Below are positions 34,429-43,151 of a DNA stretch of 56,405 nt, piece by piece. The notes under the pieces are model-generated. The model did not search any database and had not been told where the DNA came from. It saw nothing but the letters and a program-made list of their open reading frames with translations. The stretch lies in assembly GCF_003063645.1 (NCBI RefSeq), contig NZ_NESJ01000024.1, positions 1-56,405 of the forward strand, read 5' to 3'. Numbering within the stretch: position 1 is the stretch's first letter; every line of letters begins with the position of its first letter. The position numbers and the translations under genes were made by a program. Source of the stretch: Limnohabitans sp. 2KL-51 (GTDB lineage Bacteria; Pseudomonadota; Gammaproteobacteria; Burkholderiales; Burkholderiaceae_C).

Positions 34429-35358
34429 TTAGTGGGGGAGGCTTGAGAAAAATTGCCAGATTAAATCGGTAGCGTTCACGCGGGTAATGTTGGGACCCAT
34501 CACAGATTCAGGTAGGCCGGAATCTTGCCCACCAGGCCAGGCATGGCCCTGACCTTTGAGATACCAAATTGTGTAACTGGCACCATCGCGGCATTGGTTG
34601 AAACGTTCTATGGTTACCTGGTCATCGTCACGCTCTTGGACCGCGGGTGATTTGCAATTCAAACTTTGAGACCACGCTTGAATGCCATGTGAAATGGGTG
34701 GCACCGTGCTTTTGCCCCAAGGGAGTTGGCGCTCACCGCCCTCTATCGGATTGAGCGGATCGTGTGTCCCGATCAGCATCAAGGTTGGCAAAGCTTTAGT
34801 TGGTTGCGCACCTTCACTGGTATTCAACCCCATGACAGTTGCGATCCCGGCAAAAAGGCTGGAGAGTTCTGCGCCAACCTTGAACGTCATACCAGCACCA
34901 TTTGAATGTCCGGTGGCATAGATGCGACTTTTGTCAACTGCTGTCCGCTGAACAATGTCGTCAAGGAGAGCTTTCACAAAGGACAAGTCATTGACCTTCG
35001 CTCGCGGCATATTGGGATTGAGTTGGCCACTATTCCAAAGGCGTGGATTCATGCGAAAGCTGGCTGGCAAACGAGGCAAGGCCGGTAGCCCGTCGGGTGC
35101 CGCAACGACAAATCCTTCCTTTTCACTGAGGGCTACCCAACCGTTTTTAATGAGATAGTCCTTTCCATTGCCGCCTGCTCCATGAAAAACCACGACCAGC
35201 GGTGCACCACCTGAGCGTGCTTGCAGTGGGACATGCAGGTGGTAGGTCCAAGTCTGGCCGTCTGCTTTGATCTCCAAGTCCTGAACGGTAGCGCCCAAGG
35301 TGAAACTACTAGTCACCCCGAGAGCACAGAGAAAAATAGACTTGAAAATGACTTTCAT
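34429..35358 (-). CDS. Secreted PHB-depolymerase/LpqC-like esterase
   Basis: This 309-residue alpha/beta hydrolase has a signal peptide (MKVIFKSIFLCALGVTSSF, likely cleavage after LGA, residue 23), an oxyanion segment VVVFHGAGGNGKD near residue 55, the nucleophile motif ATGHSNGAGM near residue 150, an Asp in IGTHDPLNP near residue 200 and the catalytic His in GQGHAWPGG near residue 270. The family includes short-chain PHB depolymerases, feruloyl esterases and LpqC lipoproteins. It is likely periplasmic or extracellular. It is a single gene between repeat copies 4 and 5. Confidence 0.85.
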   Translation of the reverse strand: MKVIFKSIFLCALGVTSSFTLGATVQDLEIKADGQTWTYHLHVPLQARSGGAPLVVVFHGAGGNGKDYLIKNGWVALSEKEGFVVAAPDGLPALPRLPASFRMNPRLWNSGQLNPNMPRAKVNDLSFVKALLDDIVQRTAVDKSRIYATGHSNGAGMTFKVGAELSSLFAGIATVMGLNTSEGAQPTKALPTLMLIGTHDPLNPIEGGERQLPWGKSTVPPISHGIQAWSQSLNCKSPAVQERDDDQVTIERFNQCRDGASYTIWYLKGQGHAWPGGQDSGLPESVMGPNITRVNATDLIWQFFSSLPH

Positions 35359-35440
35359 ACTTCAATTATGCGAGCTCAATTGACTTCAGACAAGAAACGA
35401 CGATCCCCTAGCCACTATCTTTACTTCTAATTCATGTGTT

Positions 35441-35562
35441 GCCTATGAAGAAACTGTCTGATCCGGATAGTGTTCTAGGCTCGCACCCAAGGAGACCCCG
35501 AGCAGGTTGTAGATTGTTCGAACGACTTGGAATCAGTTTGAAATAGTCTTGGCGGTCCAATA
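35441..35562 (+). repeat. HTH-repeat copy 5 (3' remnant)
   Basis: It keeps about the last 12 codons (a small deletion in GAAGAAACTG breaks the frame) and the tail to GGCGGTCCA. The first GTTCGAA box is intact; the second has decayed to GTTTGAA. It is the most degraded copy. Confidence 0.85.
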
Positions 35563-35605
35563 AAGATTGTTTAGCTAACTCTCTCAGTTTTCAGACCCCT
35601 GTTTT

Positions 35606-35631
35606 TGGTGGAGTCGGGAATTCGAACCTCC
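35606..35631 (-). other. tRNA/tmRNA 3'-end-like fragment
   Basis: On the minus strand GGAGGTTCGAATTCCCGACT is followed by CCACCA, like a T-loop, acceptor strand and CCA tail. No complete tRNA or tmRNA is present. It lies between repeat copy 5 and HigBA and could be a residual attachment site. Confidence 0.35.
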
Positions 35632-35684
35632 AATGGATTGCTGCTGCACTTGCTGCGCGTGGCGCTACGCGCTACAATTTCAGA

Positions 35685-35960
35685 ATGATTCGAAGCTTCA
35701 GGCACAAGGGCGTTGAGCGCTTCTTCAAGTCCGGCTCGCGGGCCGGGATCCAAGCCGCTCATGCCCCGCGCCTGGCTCGGCAACTGTCTGCGTTGGACGC
35801 GGCCACAAGGCCTGAAGACATGAACCGTCCCGGGTGGGACTGGCATCCCCTCAAGGGCCTCTCCGGCCACTGGTCAGTCAGCGTGAACGGCAACTGGCGT
35901 CTGACTTTTGCTTTTGAAAACGGCGATGCCATCCTGGTGGACTACCAGGATTACCACTGA
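35685..35960 (+). CDS. HigB-type toxin
   Basis: This 91-residue protein matches the HigB/plasmid-killer family: FRHKGVERFFKSGSRAGI at the start, RLARQLSALDAA near residue 29, WHPLKGLSGHWSVSVNGNWRLTF near residue 53 and ILVDYQDYH at the end. HigB toxins cleave ribosome-bound mRNA. As usual for higBA, the toxin gene precedes the antitoxin gene. The module lies between repeat copies 5 and 6. Confidence 0.9.
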   Translation: MIRSFRHKGVERFFKSGSRAGIQAAHAPRLARQLSALDAATRPEDMNRPGWDWHPLKGLSGHWSVSVNGNWRLTFAFENGDAILVDYQDYH

Positions 35961-35967
35961 GGTGTTT

Positions 35968-36288
35968 ATGAGTTCGATGTTCAACCCACCCCACCCTGGC
36001 CTCACTTTGAGGGACGACATCCTTCCTGCCTTGAATCTGCAGGTGGGCGAAGCAGCTGCCCATTTGGGCGTCGACCGGACGACTTTGTCCAAGGTAGTCA
36101 ATGGGCGGGCTTCGATCAGCCCTTCAATGGCACTGCGCATTGAGCGTTGGCTGGGGCGCGACCATGGCGGGGCGGCTGAGGTGTGGCTGGCTCAGCAGGC
36201 TGCATACGATCTCTGGCAAGCACGGGTCGCAGCAAAGGCCAGCAAGACCCTTTCGGGCATCAAGGCACTGAGGCTTCAAACGGCATGA
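35968..36288 (+). CDS. HigA-type antitoxin
   Basis: This 106-residue protein has the HigA layout: MFNPPHPGLTLRDDILPALN at the start and an Xre-like HTH (VGEAAAHLGVDRTTLSKVVNGRASISPSMALRIERWLG, residues 26-63). It binds both HigB and the operon promoter. I use the ATG at 35968, 7 bp after the toxin stop, with GAGGTG just upstream. The stop overlaps the ATG of a membrane-protein gene (ATGA), which puts that gene in the same operon. Confidence 0.9.
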   Translation: MSSMFNPPHPGLTLRDDILPALNLQVGEAAAHLGVDRTTLSKVVNGRASISPSMALRIERWLGRDHGGAAEVWLAQQAAYDLWQARVAAKASKTLSGIKALRLQTA

Positions 36289-36755
36289 CCAGGGAGCAGG
36301 ACTCCGCGGACGCAGTTGCCAACCCGGCCCTGCTCATCTGGTCGCGCCTTATTCAAGGCGCAGCGGCTGTCGTCATCGTCCTGAGCTTGACATTGCTGTT
36401 GTCGCCACGCCTCGGGGAAGCAATCTTCAATCTGGTTTACTTCCACCAGTTGGCCATCCCGGTTGAAGTGCCGAGCCTAGCGCATGGCTACATTTGGTTT
36501 GCCAACGGCATCATCGGCGCCGTGATGGCTGGCTGGATGATCTGCATCATCCTGTTGGCCAGGGGCCCTTTCCTCGAAGGTCGGCTGCACGCATGGAACA
36601 CCATCGCCATTCCACTGGCCAGTTGGTTTCTGATCGACACGGCGTTTTCAACCGTCCATGGCGTCTGGGGCAATGTGTTGCTCAATACGGCAACTGGGCT
36701 GATGTTCGGTATCCCCTTGCTCTTTTCGCGCCGGCACTTCATCGTCAAGCCCTAA
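36285..36755 (+). CDS. Small membrane protein of unknown function linked to higBA
   Basis: This 156-residue protein has four hydrophobic segments: about 20-40 (IQGAAAVVIVLSLTLLL), 68-90 (FANGIIGAVMAGWMICIILL), 103-120 and 127-145 (VLLNTATGLMFGIPLLF). No enzymatic motif is seen and I do not recognise the family with certainty. It overlaps the HigA stop by 4 bp, so it is translated from the TA operon. It may be a passenger or an unusual third component. Confidence 0.65.
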   Translation: MTREQDSADAVANPALLIWSRLIQGAAAVVIVLSLTLLLSPRLGEAIFNLVYFHQLAIPVEVPSLAHGYIWFANGIIGAVMAGWMICIILLARGPFLEGRLHAWNTIAIPLASWFLIDTAFSTVHGVWGNVLLNTATGLMFGIPLLFSRRHFIVKP

Positions 36756-36815
36756 TTTCGTGGTCGGGCTTCCGAGAGAAAAAGCCTGCGGTTGGTCACC
36801 GGCATCGCCACAGCC

Positions 36816-36891
36816 CGCATGCAATCAGTACGGCTCCAATTCAGTTTTGCCCCATCCAACTTGATGGAGCGATTTCCCTCATTGTGAGTTC
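36816..36891 (+). repeat. Upstream extension of repeat copy 6, shared with copy 4
   Basis: It matches 33731-33807, including a nearly exact block from AACTTGATGGAGCGATTTCC to the CTGAG start of the core repeat. Confidence 0.75.
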
Positions 36892-37559
36892 ACTGAGAAA
36901 AAAGCCCAGCCAACCGGTATGAACCTATATGAAACCACTGCATATAGGCATCAAGGAGCAAGGCCATGGCTACTAACAACACCTCATCTTCGAACCCACG
37001 GGCTAAAAACATGAGTGACGTACTGGACGCCCTGTCCAATGGCATCGCCAAAACCGCAGCCAACGAACCCAAGTTCGAGCCCCAACACCTGGCTCCAGAG
37101 GTCCTGGCCGAACCTGCACGCGAGCTACTGACCGAAAAAATGCTCGCCGATCGCTGGGTGTGTTCAGTCGCACGCCTACAACGCTGGCGAACAACCGGCG
37201 AGGGGCCGCAGTACTTGAAGATCGTTGGGAAAGTTTTGTACCGGCTCAAAGACATTGAGGCCTATGAAGAAGCCTGTCTGATCCGGAAAGTGTTCTAGGA
37301 GCGCACCCAAATAGGCTCCGAACGGGTTGTAAATTGTTCGAACGACTTGGAATCAGTTCGAAATAGTCTTGGCGGGGCAGAACATACGTCATCACAAACT
37401 ACCTAAGTTTTTAATGGGTAAGCAAATCAAGCACTTGGGGTCCAGTTCATCTTTCTAAATGTTGAGACATCTTCTTGTACCGAGAGTTTTCAGAACCTCT
37501 GTGCTAAAGGCTCCGGAATTAGAACCTGCTAGGTTGCGCCACTGTGCCCTTTCGACCCA
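36892..37559 (+). repeat. HTH-repeat copy 6 (full length with extended tail)
   Basis: It runs from CTGAGAAAAA through the hairpin, gene and GTTCGAA boxes to TGTTGAGACA, then continues about 95 bp (to TTCGACCCA) in a segment shared only with copy 2. It therefore has both the longest upstream and the longest downstream homology in the window. Confidence 0.92.
36966..37298 (+). CDS. HTH repeat protein, copy 6
   Basis: This 110-residue protein is the most diverged of the four MAT-starting copies: 14 differences from copy 4, concentrated in residues 14-58 (for example APEVLAEPARELLTEKM). Residues 59-76 and 83-108, the HTH and final helix, are unchanged. That pattern suggests selection or conversion acting on the C-terminal half. 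The hairpin and ribosome binding site upstream are identical to copy 4. Confidence 0.75.
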   Translation: MATNNTSSSNPRAKNMSDVLDALSNGIAKTAANEPKFEPQHLAPEVLAEPARELLTEKMLADRWVCSVARLQRWRTTGEGPQYLKIVGKVLYRLKDIEAYEEACLIRKVF

Positions 37560-37960
37560 ATGCGAACGGTCGCGGCGCTGCCTTGGGCGGCGGTAATGCA
37601 GCGAGAGCAGACATTGGCGCTTTCAAACCGAATGACACAGATTGGCAAAAACTGACAGCCGTAAAAGCCGATTTGATGGTCTGGTCATGACCGCAAAAAC
37701 CGACACCCCATCACAAGGGGCGCAAACCAAAGTGCCGGATGAACAGACACTTTACGGCATGCCCCAGCAAGCGTTTAGCCCTGTAGAAAGAGAATTTTCA
37801 GATCAAACCGGAAGGGATGACTGATCTGATTCGCTCATTTTTCTGAGCCTCGGTTTTTGGCGAGATGGGGATTTGGAAATGATCATCGGATGTGGTTTGG
37901 CAAAAGAGTCACAGGCCGATCATCTAGAAAATGGCGGTTGACGGACCAGCATAATGAATC
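37560..37960. other. Stretch without a recognisable gene
   Basis: A 60-codon frame (37642-37824) has no recognisable domain and no clear ribosome binding site, so I do not call it. Near 37855-37882 the sequence TTTTTGGCGAGATGGGGATT resembles, on the minus strand, a degenerate tRNA 3' end like that at 35606. The stretch is the transition from repeat zone to high-GC block. Confidence 0.4.
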
Positions 37961-39220
37961 TCAACGCCTCGAAGGCGCTTGGCTGTTATCTTGACCGTCA
38001 ACCCTACCCAGGAACTCGCCAATTCGACTTTCCAGATCCCGATAGTGGGGATTGAATGTCGCGCGTGCACCGGCCTCGCCGGCAGGTGGCGACTGCCCTC
38101 CGACACCGTACCAGACCCGCTGCGCTTGCTTGCATGCTCGAACCTGCTCTTCCGTACGAAATGGCGGGCTGCCGCAATTACGGTAAGTGCCGGACTCACC
38201 ATAGTGCGGATTTTCCGGAGAGATGTGGACAGCGAGGTGGGAGATGCCGACCACGCGAAGCGCGGGCTCGGCAGCCGGGAGCCAGACTGACCGTTCACCG
38301 AAAGATTTGTCCACCGGCATGGAGTGGTAATTGAGCAGCAGGCTACGCGCATCACCGGCATGGGCTTCGAAGAATTGCCGGTTCCAGGTCACATCGACCA
38401 CTTCGTCATCTTCGCTCTGCACAACCAGCCAGGGTGTGCGCAGCGGTCCTTGCCTGCGCATGCGCGCTTCCAGCGTGCCAAACACGGCCATGGTGGAGGC
38501 AATACCACGCGTCGGCATCGCACCATAGCGCGCGAAATCTTCACGCGGCCCCAGGTCCAGCCAGGGACGAAAGACGCCTATCCATCGGGCTTGCCGTGCC
38601 AGAAAGTTCGAGCGGATGCGATAGGCCGGCGACAGGCCGATGACCGCATCCACATCGCCGGGCGACTGCACCGCGGCGGTTAGCGCAAGCGCTGCGCCAA
38701 GAGAGAAGCCGGCGACCACCACAAAAGAGCTATCTGACCGCGCTTGCTTCAGAGCCGCTCCAACGTGAGACAACCAATCACGGTGATCGACGGCCATCAG
38801 ATCTGCCGGGCGTGTCCCATGCCCGGGAAGCAAAAGCGCACGGGCTTCGAAACACTGTTTTGAGAATGTCGCCGCGAGATCCCGCATGGCAAAGGCCGTG
38901 TCTGACAGCCCATGGATGAGGATGGCGATGCCTCGCGGTACATCCGCCTTGCATCCCCGGTCGGGCAGTTGCCTGAAGGGTGCCACCTTGCCCAACTCTG
39001 CATCGGCCATCGATGCAACAAAAGGAAGCCTGTGCTTGCGCAGCTCCTGGCTAACAACCCTGATGTAGGTTTCGAAATCAGCGCCAGGAGCAAGCGCAGA
39101 GGGGTCACGCCAGCCGCTGAGGACGAGTTCAGGTCGCGGCGGCGTGTGGCCGGTGGATGAGCAGCCCAGAAGCAACACGGGCAGCACGATCGCCAGGAGC
39201 TTCCGGCGGAAGGAAGCCAT
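37961..39220 (-). CDS. Lipoprotein alpha/beta hydrolase
   Basis: This 419-residue protein begins with a lipoprotein signal (LLAIVLPVLLLGCSS, lipobox Cys near residue 20), then an alpha/beta hydrolase fold: AILIHGLSDTAFAMRD near residue 100, LLLPGHGTRPADL near residue 130, nucleophile motif VAGFSLGAALAL near residue 170, and an Asp in VQSEDDEVVD near residue 270. The substrate is unknown. I use the ATG at 39220 (MASFRRK), because upstream residues lack signal character. It is likely anchored to the outer or inner membrane facing the periplasm. Confidence 0.8.
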   Translation of the reverse strand: MASFRRKLLAIVLPVLLLGCSSTGHTPPRPELVLSGWRDPSALAPGADFETYIRVVSQELRKHRLPFVASMADAELGKVAPFRQLPDRGCKADVPRGIAILIHGLSDTAFAMRDLAATFSKQCFEARALLLPGHGTRPADLMAVDHRDWLSHVGAALKQARSDSSFVVVAGFSLGAALALTAAVQSPGDVDAVIGLSPAYRIRSNFLARQARWIGVFRPWLDLGPREDFARYGAMPTRGIASTMAVFGTLEARMRRQGPLRTPWLVVQSEDDEVVDVTWNRQFFEAHAGDARSLLLNYHSMPVDKSFGERSVWLPAAEPALRVVGISHLAVHISPENPHYGESGTYRNCGSPPFRTEEQVRACKQAQRVWYGVGGQSPPAGEAGARATFNPHYRDLESRIGEFLGRVDGQDNSQAPSRR

Positions 39221-39293
39221 ACCGGACAAGTCGAGCATCATCGCCTTGTGGCAGTAGCGCATACCGACGGCGGGCACGACAGAACCTGATGCC

Positions 39294-40511
39294 TCAGGTC
39301 CGCAGCAGCGCGTCCAGGCTGCGACGCGGGCTCGGTCCCCGCGGCTCGGTGGCGAATCCCACGCGTGAGAGCATCTGTAAAGTCTCGCCCGATCCTGTCA
39401 AACCCAGGGTCTTGTGAATCGCCTCAAAGGGTCCACGCATCTCCGGGAACTCCTGCAGGGCCTGGGACAGCGGGTGCATGTCCGCGCCCGCGGCCGTGGC
39501 CAGAAGGTGGGCGCGCACGTAGGCTCGGCCCGATGCCACCTGCATCGCCCGGCTATTGTCCGGGCTGGCCAGCCAGAGAAAGCCGCTGGCGGTTTCAAAG
39601 GGCACCCAGCGATCCATCACCCGCTGCAGGGAACTGGTGCCCTTGACGGGAACCTCCATCGGGTCGAAGAGGCCGACGGTGTACAGCGCGCGTACCATCG
39701 GACTGTTGAGGCTGATGCCATCGGGGTTGGCGGCGATGGCGCCAGGCCCGATGCGCATCACGCGGGCCGATTCGAGCCAGGTGCGCGTCGTTGTGGCCTC
39801 GATCTCGTAGGCCTCGCGCGTGATGCGGCGGATCGGGTCCATCGCGGCCGCGCCGCTCGCAACGCCGCTACGCAGGCCGAATCGGGTGGCTGTGTCTGCC
39901 CAGCTGCGCAGCAGCGTCTCAGGCAGCGCACGATCATTGGCATAGGAAGACTTGCGCGTGTGCCGTCGGACGATCTGGGCAAACAAGGGGTCGGCCGTTG
40001 CACTGCCAGGCTCACCCAGAACCAACGTGGCCACGCGGCTGCCCTTGGGCAAGGCCTGGTCGGCGGGTGCGCCGTCGGGAAAGAGCTCGACCTTGGCCGA
40101 CACGCCGCGCTGGGCCGCGGCGATCACCGCCAGTTCAAGAAACGCGCCACAGCCAATCAGGATCTGGCGGCCGAAGGGGTCAGTCTCGGGCAGCAGCCGC
40201 TCGCTGTCGCAGTTGAGGTGGATGCGCCCGGCTTCGCGCAGGTCGGCGATCCAGGGCTGGAGATTGTGCGGGTTGGGCGCCAGCAGCGCATGGGCCAGCA
40301 TGAAGCGCCGCATGTCGCTCTCGCGATCGGCGCTGCGCCAGGGCTGGACTGCGGCCTCTGGCAATTCGGCGCTGCAGCCGGCGAGCGTGCCCGTGGCGGC
40401 CAGCACCGCGCCACCGCCCACCAGGCGGATGAAGGAACGGCGGCTTGTGGCGGCGCTAGCGCGGCTTTCGAAGAGGTGCGCTGATGCGCTCATCTCATTT
40501 CTGCTTTCCAT
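39294..40511 (-). CDS. Tat-exported nitroreductase-like (Acg-type) protein
   Basis: This 405-residue protein has a twin-arginine signal (TSRRSFIRLVGGGAVLAATG) ending in a lipobox-like LAGC near residue 46. The mature part resembles Acg/nitroreductase-fold proteins: LLAPNPHNLQPWIADL near residue 76, FGRQILIGCGAFLELAVIAA near residue 112, and RRHTRKSSYAND near residue 185. Acg-type proteins bind FMN but often lack normal nitroreductase activity. The start could also be the ATG at 40493. It is 73 bp upstream of the lipoprotein hydrolase gene on the same strand. Confidence 0.75.
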   Translation of the reverse strand: MESRNEMSASAHLFESRASAATSRRSFIRLVGGGAVLAATGTLAGCSAELPEAAVQPWRSADRESDMRRFMLAHALLAPNPHNLQPWIADLREAGRIHLNCDSERLLPETDPFGRQILIGCGAFLELAVIAAAQRGVSAKVELFPDGAPADQALPKGSRVATLVLGEPGSATADPLFAQIVRRHTRKSSYANDRALPETLLRSWADTATRFGLRSGVASGAAAMDPIRRITREAYEIEATTTRTWLESARVMRIGPGAIAANPDGISLNSPMVRALYTVGLFDPMEVPVKGTSSLQRVMDRWVPFETASGFLWLASPDNSRAMQVASGRAYVRAHLLATAAGADMHPLSQALQEFPEMRGPFEAIHKTLGLTGSGETLQMLSRVGFATEPRGPSPRRSLDALLRT

Positions 40512-40706
40512 CTTTGTCTCCGCGGAGGGTTTCCAGATGAAGTACCCTTCACCGGGACTTTCAGACTCTTAGTGTCTAAAAACCAGTCTATAAACGCAAT
40601 TGCTTTTCTTCTTATAGCTGACATTCATTTATGAATATCTTGCCGTCCGCGGCGTCTTGTCACAACGTCCTGGACTGTCTGAAAGCGCAGCGCGCAGACC
40701 GGTGAA

Positions 40707-41969
40707 TCAGGAAAAGAATATCCCCGCCAGGAAAGGCTGACCACTCAAGGCCTGAAGGAAGGTTGCCGCTACCCAACCGATGTAAGCCAAAGCGGCGATG
40801 TGCACCGGAGCCCGTGCGTCGCGGCCGAACAGCTTGGCGCAGACCAGCGCAGCCAGCGGCACGATATGCAAGGCGTGGGTGGCAAAGAAGTGGGCCACCC
40901 GAAGGTCCCCGCCGTCCCGCGACCAGCCCAGCAACCCAAGTCCACCGGCGTCGCTGGGCGTACCGCCCACCCAGTGACTGCCCATCCCCGACAAGGTGCC
41001 AGCCGTGATCTGCGTGAGGGGCAGGGTCAGGGCCAGCCCCCAGACCAGACCGGTGCGCAACGCCGGCGAGATATCCCCGGCCGGATGGCGATGGATGGCC
41101 CAGGCCAACGTGGTGCTGGCCGAGGTCAGCACGATGGCGGCGAACCCCATCAGAGAATAGAGGGCCGCCCAGATCGGAGCCTCGTTGAAATGGGATGCCG
41201 TTGCCAGCGCAGCCGCCGCACCAATCCAGACCATCTCCAGCACCACGGCCAAAACGACGACGCGCTCGTGCCATTGCCACCAGGGTCTGCGCGTGATCTC
41301 GGTCGACGCGAAACGGCTGAACACGGCCAGCGTGACCAGATAGACGACCAGCGCGATGTGAAACTTCAGCGGCTTGATCCAGACGTTGATGCCCTGGAAC
41401 AGGCGCGTGTCGAGGGCGAGGGCCCCGAGCAGTGGCAGCATCGCCAGCGCCAGCAGCACCGCGAGCCTGGTGTAGCGGGGCGAATCGTGCGCCAGGCGGG
41501 CCAGCGTCCAGGGCCCGGGCGCGGTCATGGCCGCCGCATCCCCAGGATGGTTGCGTGCCGCCCGGTGCGCCGCACGCAGCGACTGGAACAGCAGATACCC
41601 CGCCGGTCCGAACAGAAAGGTGGCCAACAGGCAGGGCAGCACCGCCAGATGCGCAATACCCTCGCGGCGCGCCGTCCGGACCTGCCAGGCGCCCAGCAGC
41701 AAATCAAGGGCCAGGTAGTGCACCCAGCCCGCCAGCAGCAGCCAGCGGCTCTCGAACAACTGCGCAACTGCGCCAAGGCTGTCAAAGCCGCCTTGCCCCG
41801 AGGCCCAGTGGGCCAGCACGATGGCCGTGTAGCCGCCTGAGAGTAGCAGCGGCATGGCGATGCCACCCAGCAGGCCCAGCAGACGCGGCGCGATTGGGCT
41901 GAACGCCAGCGCCAGCCAGCCGGTGAGTGCGATTGTGTTCGCCACCTGGAACCAGGCCTCCGGGCTCAT
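40707..41969 (-). CDS. ABA4-like multi-spanning membrane protein with C-terminal extension
   Basis: This 420-residue protein is mostly hydrophobic. Residues 1-145 match the ABA4-like (DUF4281) family: FQVANTIALTGWLALAFSP, GGFDSLGAVAQLFESRW and LAGWVHYLALDLLLGAW, then LFGPAGYLLF. Plant ABA4 is needed for neoxanthin formation; the bacterial role is unknown. Residues 150-420 form a second membrane domain with about seven segments (NVWIKPLKFHIALVVYLVTL near 192), not identified. The gene follows the MDR gene by 36 bp in a leftward operon. Confidence 0.7.
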   Translation of the reverse strand: MSPEAWFQVANTIALTGWLALAFSPIAPRLLGLLGGIAMPLLLSGGYTAIVLAHWASGQGGFDSLGAVAQLFESRWLLLAGWVHYLALDLLLGAWQVRTARREGIAHLAVLPCLLATFLFGPAGYLLFQSLRAAHRAARNHPGDAAAMTAPGPWTLARLAHDSPRYTRLAVLLALAMLPLLGALALDTRLFQGINVWIKPLKFHIALVVYLVTLAVFSRFASTEITRRPWWQWHERVVVLAVVLEMVWIGAAAALATASHFNEAPIWAALYSLMGFAAIVLTSASTTLAWAIHRHPAGDISPALRTGLVWGLALTLPLTQITAGTLSGMGSHWVGGTPSDAGGLGLLGWSRDGGDLRVAHFFATHALHIVPLAALVCAKLFGRDARAPVHIAALAYIGWVAATFLQALSGQPFLAGIFFS

Positions 41970-42005
41970 GGATCGCTCCGTTCGGGCTTCGATGTACGAG
42001 GCATG

Positions 42006-43151
42006 TCAGCCCGGGTGCCTCTGCTGATGCAAGGTCGTTTTGGCCGCGTTGTCCCCCGGGCTGACATACGGGTCACCACCGATCGGCAAACCGGGGGCGA
42101 GCACAAGCCGGCCCTCGACCTGGCCCGCCTCGATGAGGCGATGCGCCTCGACGGCATCTCCCAGTCCAAAGACACGCTGAATCCGTGGCGTGATCCGGCC
42201 TGCTTCGAGCAAGTTGAACAGCGATGAAAGATCCTCCTGAAACCATTGCGGATGCTGGCGCCGACACGATGCAATATCGTAGAAGCTGACCGCTGCGTTC
42301 GGCCGGTGGGACAACCACTTGATCCGCAGGAAGTCATATCCGAAGCGCAACCGCGCGAGCAGGCCCGGCTGTTCGCCACCAGCCTTGTAGGCAGTTCGGA
42401 ACGGTGCACTGAAGCCCAGTGCGACCAGTCGTCCGCCTGGCGCAAGCCGCGCCATCACAGATGACAAGGTTTCGCCCCTTGCCGCATCGAGAATGACCTT
42501 GAAGCCTCCAAGATCACGCGTCAACCGGTCCAGTGGGCCCGCCGGATCGGCCGTGTCGTAAGCGACGAAAGTCGCCCCCAGGCCCTCGACCACGGGCTCC
42601 CTGCGTGCCGAGGCCACACCGACCGCCGGCAGCCCGAAGGCGCGGCACAGGTCCAGCGCCGCCAGGCCCACGGCGCCGCTGGCGCCGTAGATCAGCACCT
42701 GGTCGCCCGGCTGGGCCTTTGCCTCGCGAAACAGCGCCTGCCAGGCGGTCATGTAACTCAGGATCAGCGGCTCGGCCTGGATCGCGTTCACCCCTTGTGG
42801 CACCGCCACGAGGGAGGCGGCGGTACGCACCAGATGGGTCGCGTTGCCGCCGATCTGGGTCAGGTCGGCGACGCGGTCGCCGACTCGCCATCGGCTCACG
42901 CCCGAACCCAAGGCCTCGATGCGGCCCACAAAGTCGTACCCTGGCGTGAGCGGCAGGCGCAGCTTCAGCACGGGGTACAGGTTGCGGCGGATCAGCATGT
43001 CGGTGAAGACCAGGCTCGATGCCTCGACCCGGATCCGCACCTCACCTTCACCCGGTTGCGGCAGTCTGGCCTCTTCTACCAGCCGGATCTGCTCGGGGCC
43101 ACCGAAGGCTCCGATCTCCAGACGCCTGAGCATCACAGCCGGCAACCTCAT
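42006..43151 (-). CDS. MDR-family quinone/alcohol oxidoreductase
   Basis: This 381-residue medium-chain dehydrogenase has LPLTPGYDFVGRIEALGSGV near residue 66, the cofactor motif VLIYGASGAVGLAALDLCR near residue 152, and AGRITPRIQRVFGLGDAVEAH near residue 325. The zinc ligands of classical alcohol dehydrogenases are not apparent, which fits the quinone oxidoreductase group. The C-terminal tail after LVLAPG is about 28 residues longer than usual. It overlaps the DUF4386 gene by 4 bp. Confidence 0.82.
   Translation of the reverse strand: MRLPAVMLRRLEIGAFGGPEQIRLVEEARLPQPGEGEVRIRVEASSLVFTDMLIRRNLYPVLKLRLPLTPGYDFVGRIEALGSGVSRWRVGDRVADLTQIGGNATHLVRTAASLVAVPQGVNAIQAEPLILSYMTAWQALFREAKAQPGDQVLIYGASGAVGLAALDLCRAFGLPAVGVASARREPVVEGLGATFVAYDTADPAGPLDRLTRDLGGFKVILDAARGETLSSVMARLAPGGRLVALGFSAPFRTAYKAGGEQPGLLARLRFGYDFLRIKWLSHRPNAAVSFYDIASCRRQHPQWFQEDLSSLFNLLEAGRITPRIQRVFGLGDAVEAHRLIEAGQVEGRLVLAPGLPIGGDPYVSPGDNAAKTTLHQQRHPG

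Noticed and set aside
37642..37824. A possible 60-codon gene
   Set aside because: There is no recognisable domain, no ribosome binding site and no operon context.
39414..40484. A 356-codon + strand frame
   Set aside because: It is a high-GC antisense shadow of the Tat nitroreductase-like gene; the minus-strand protein has a signal sequence and conserved blocks.
40800..41840. A 346-codon + strand frame
   Set aside because: It is antisense to the ABA4-like membrane protein; its product is Gln/Arg/Gly-rich with no fold signal.
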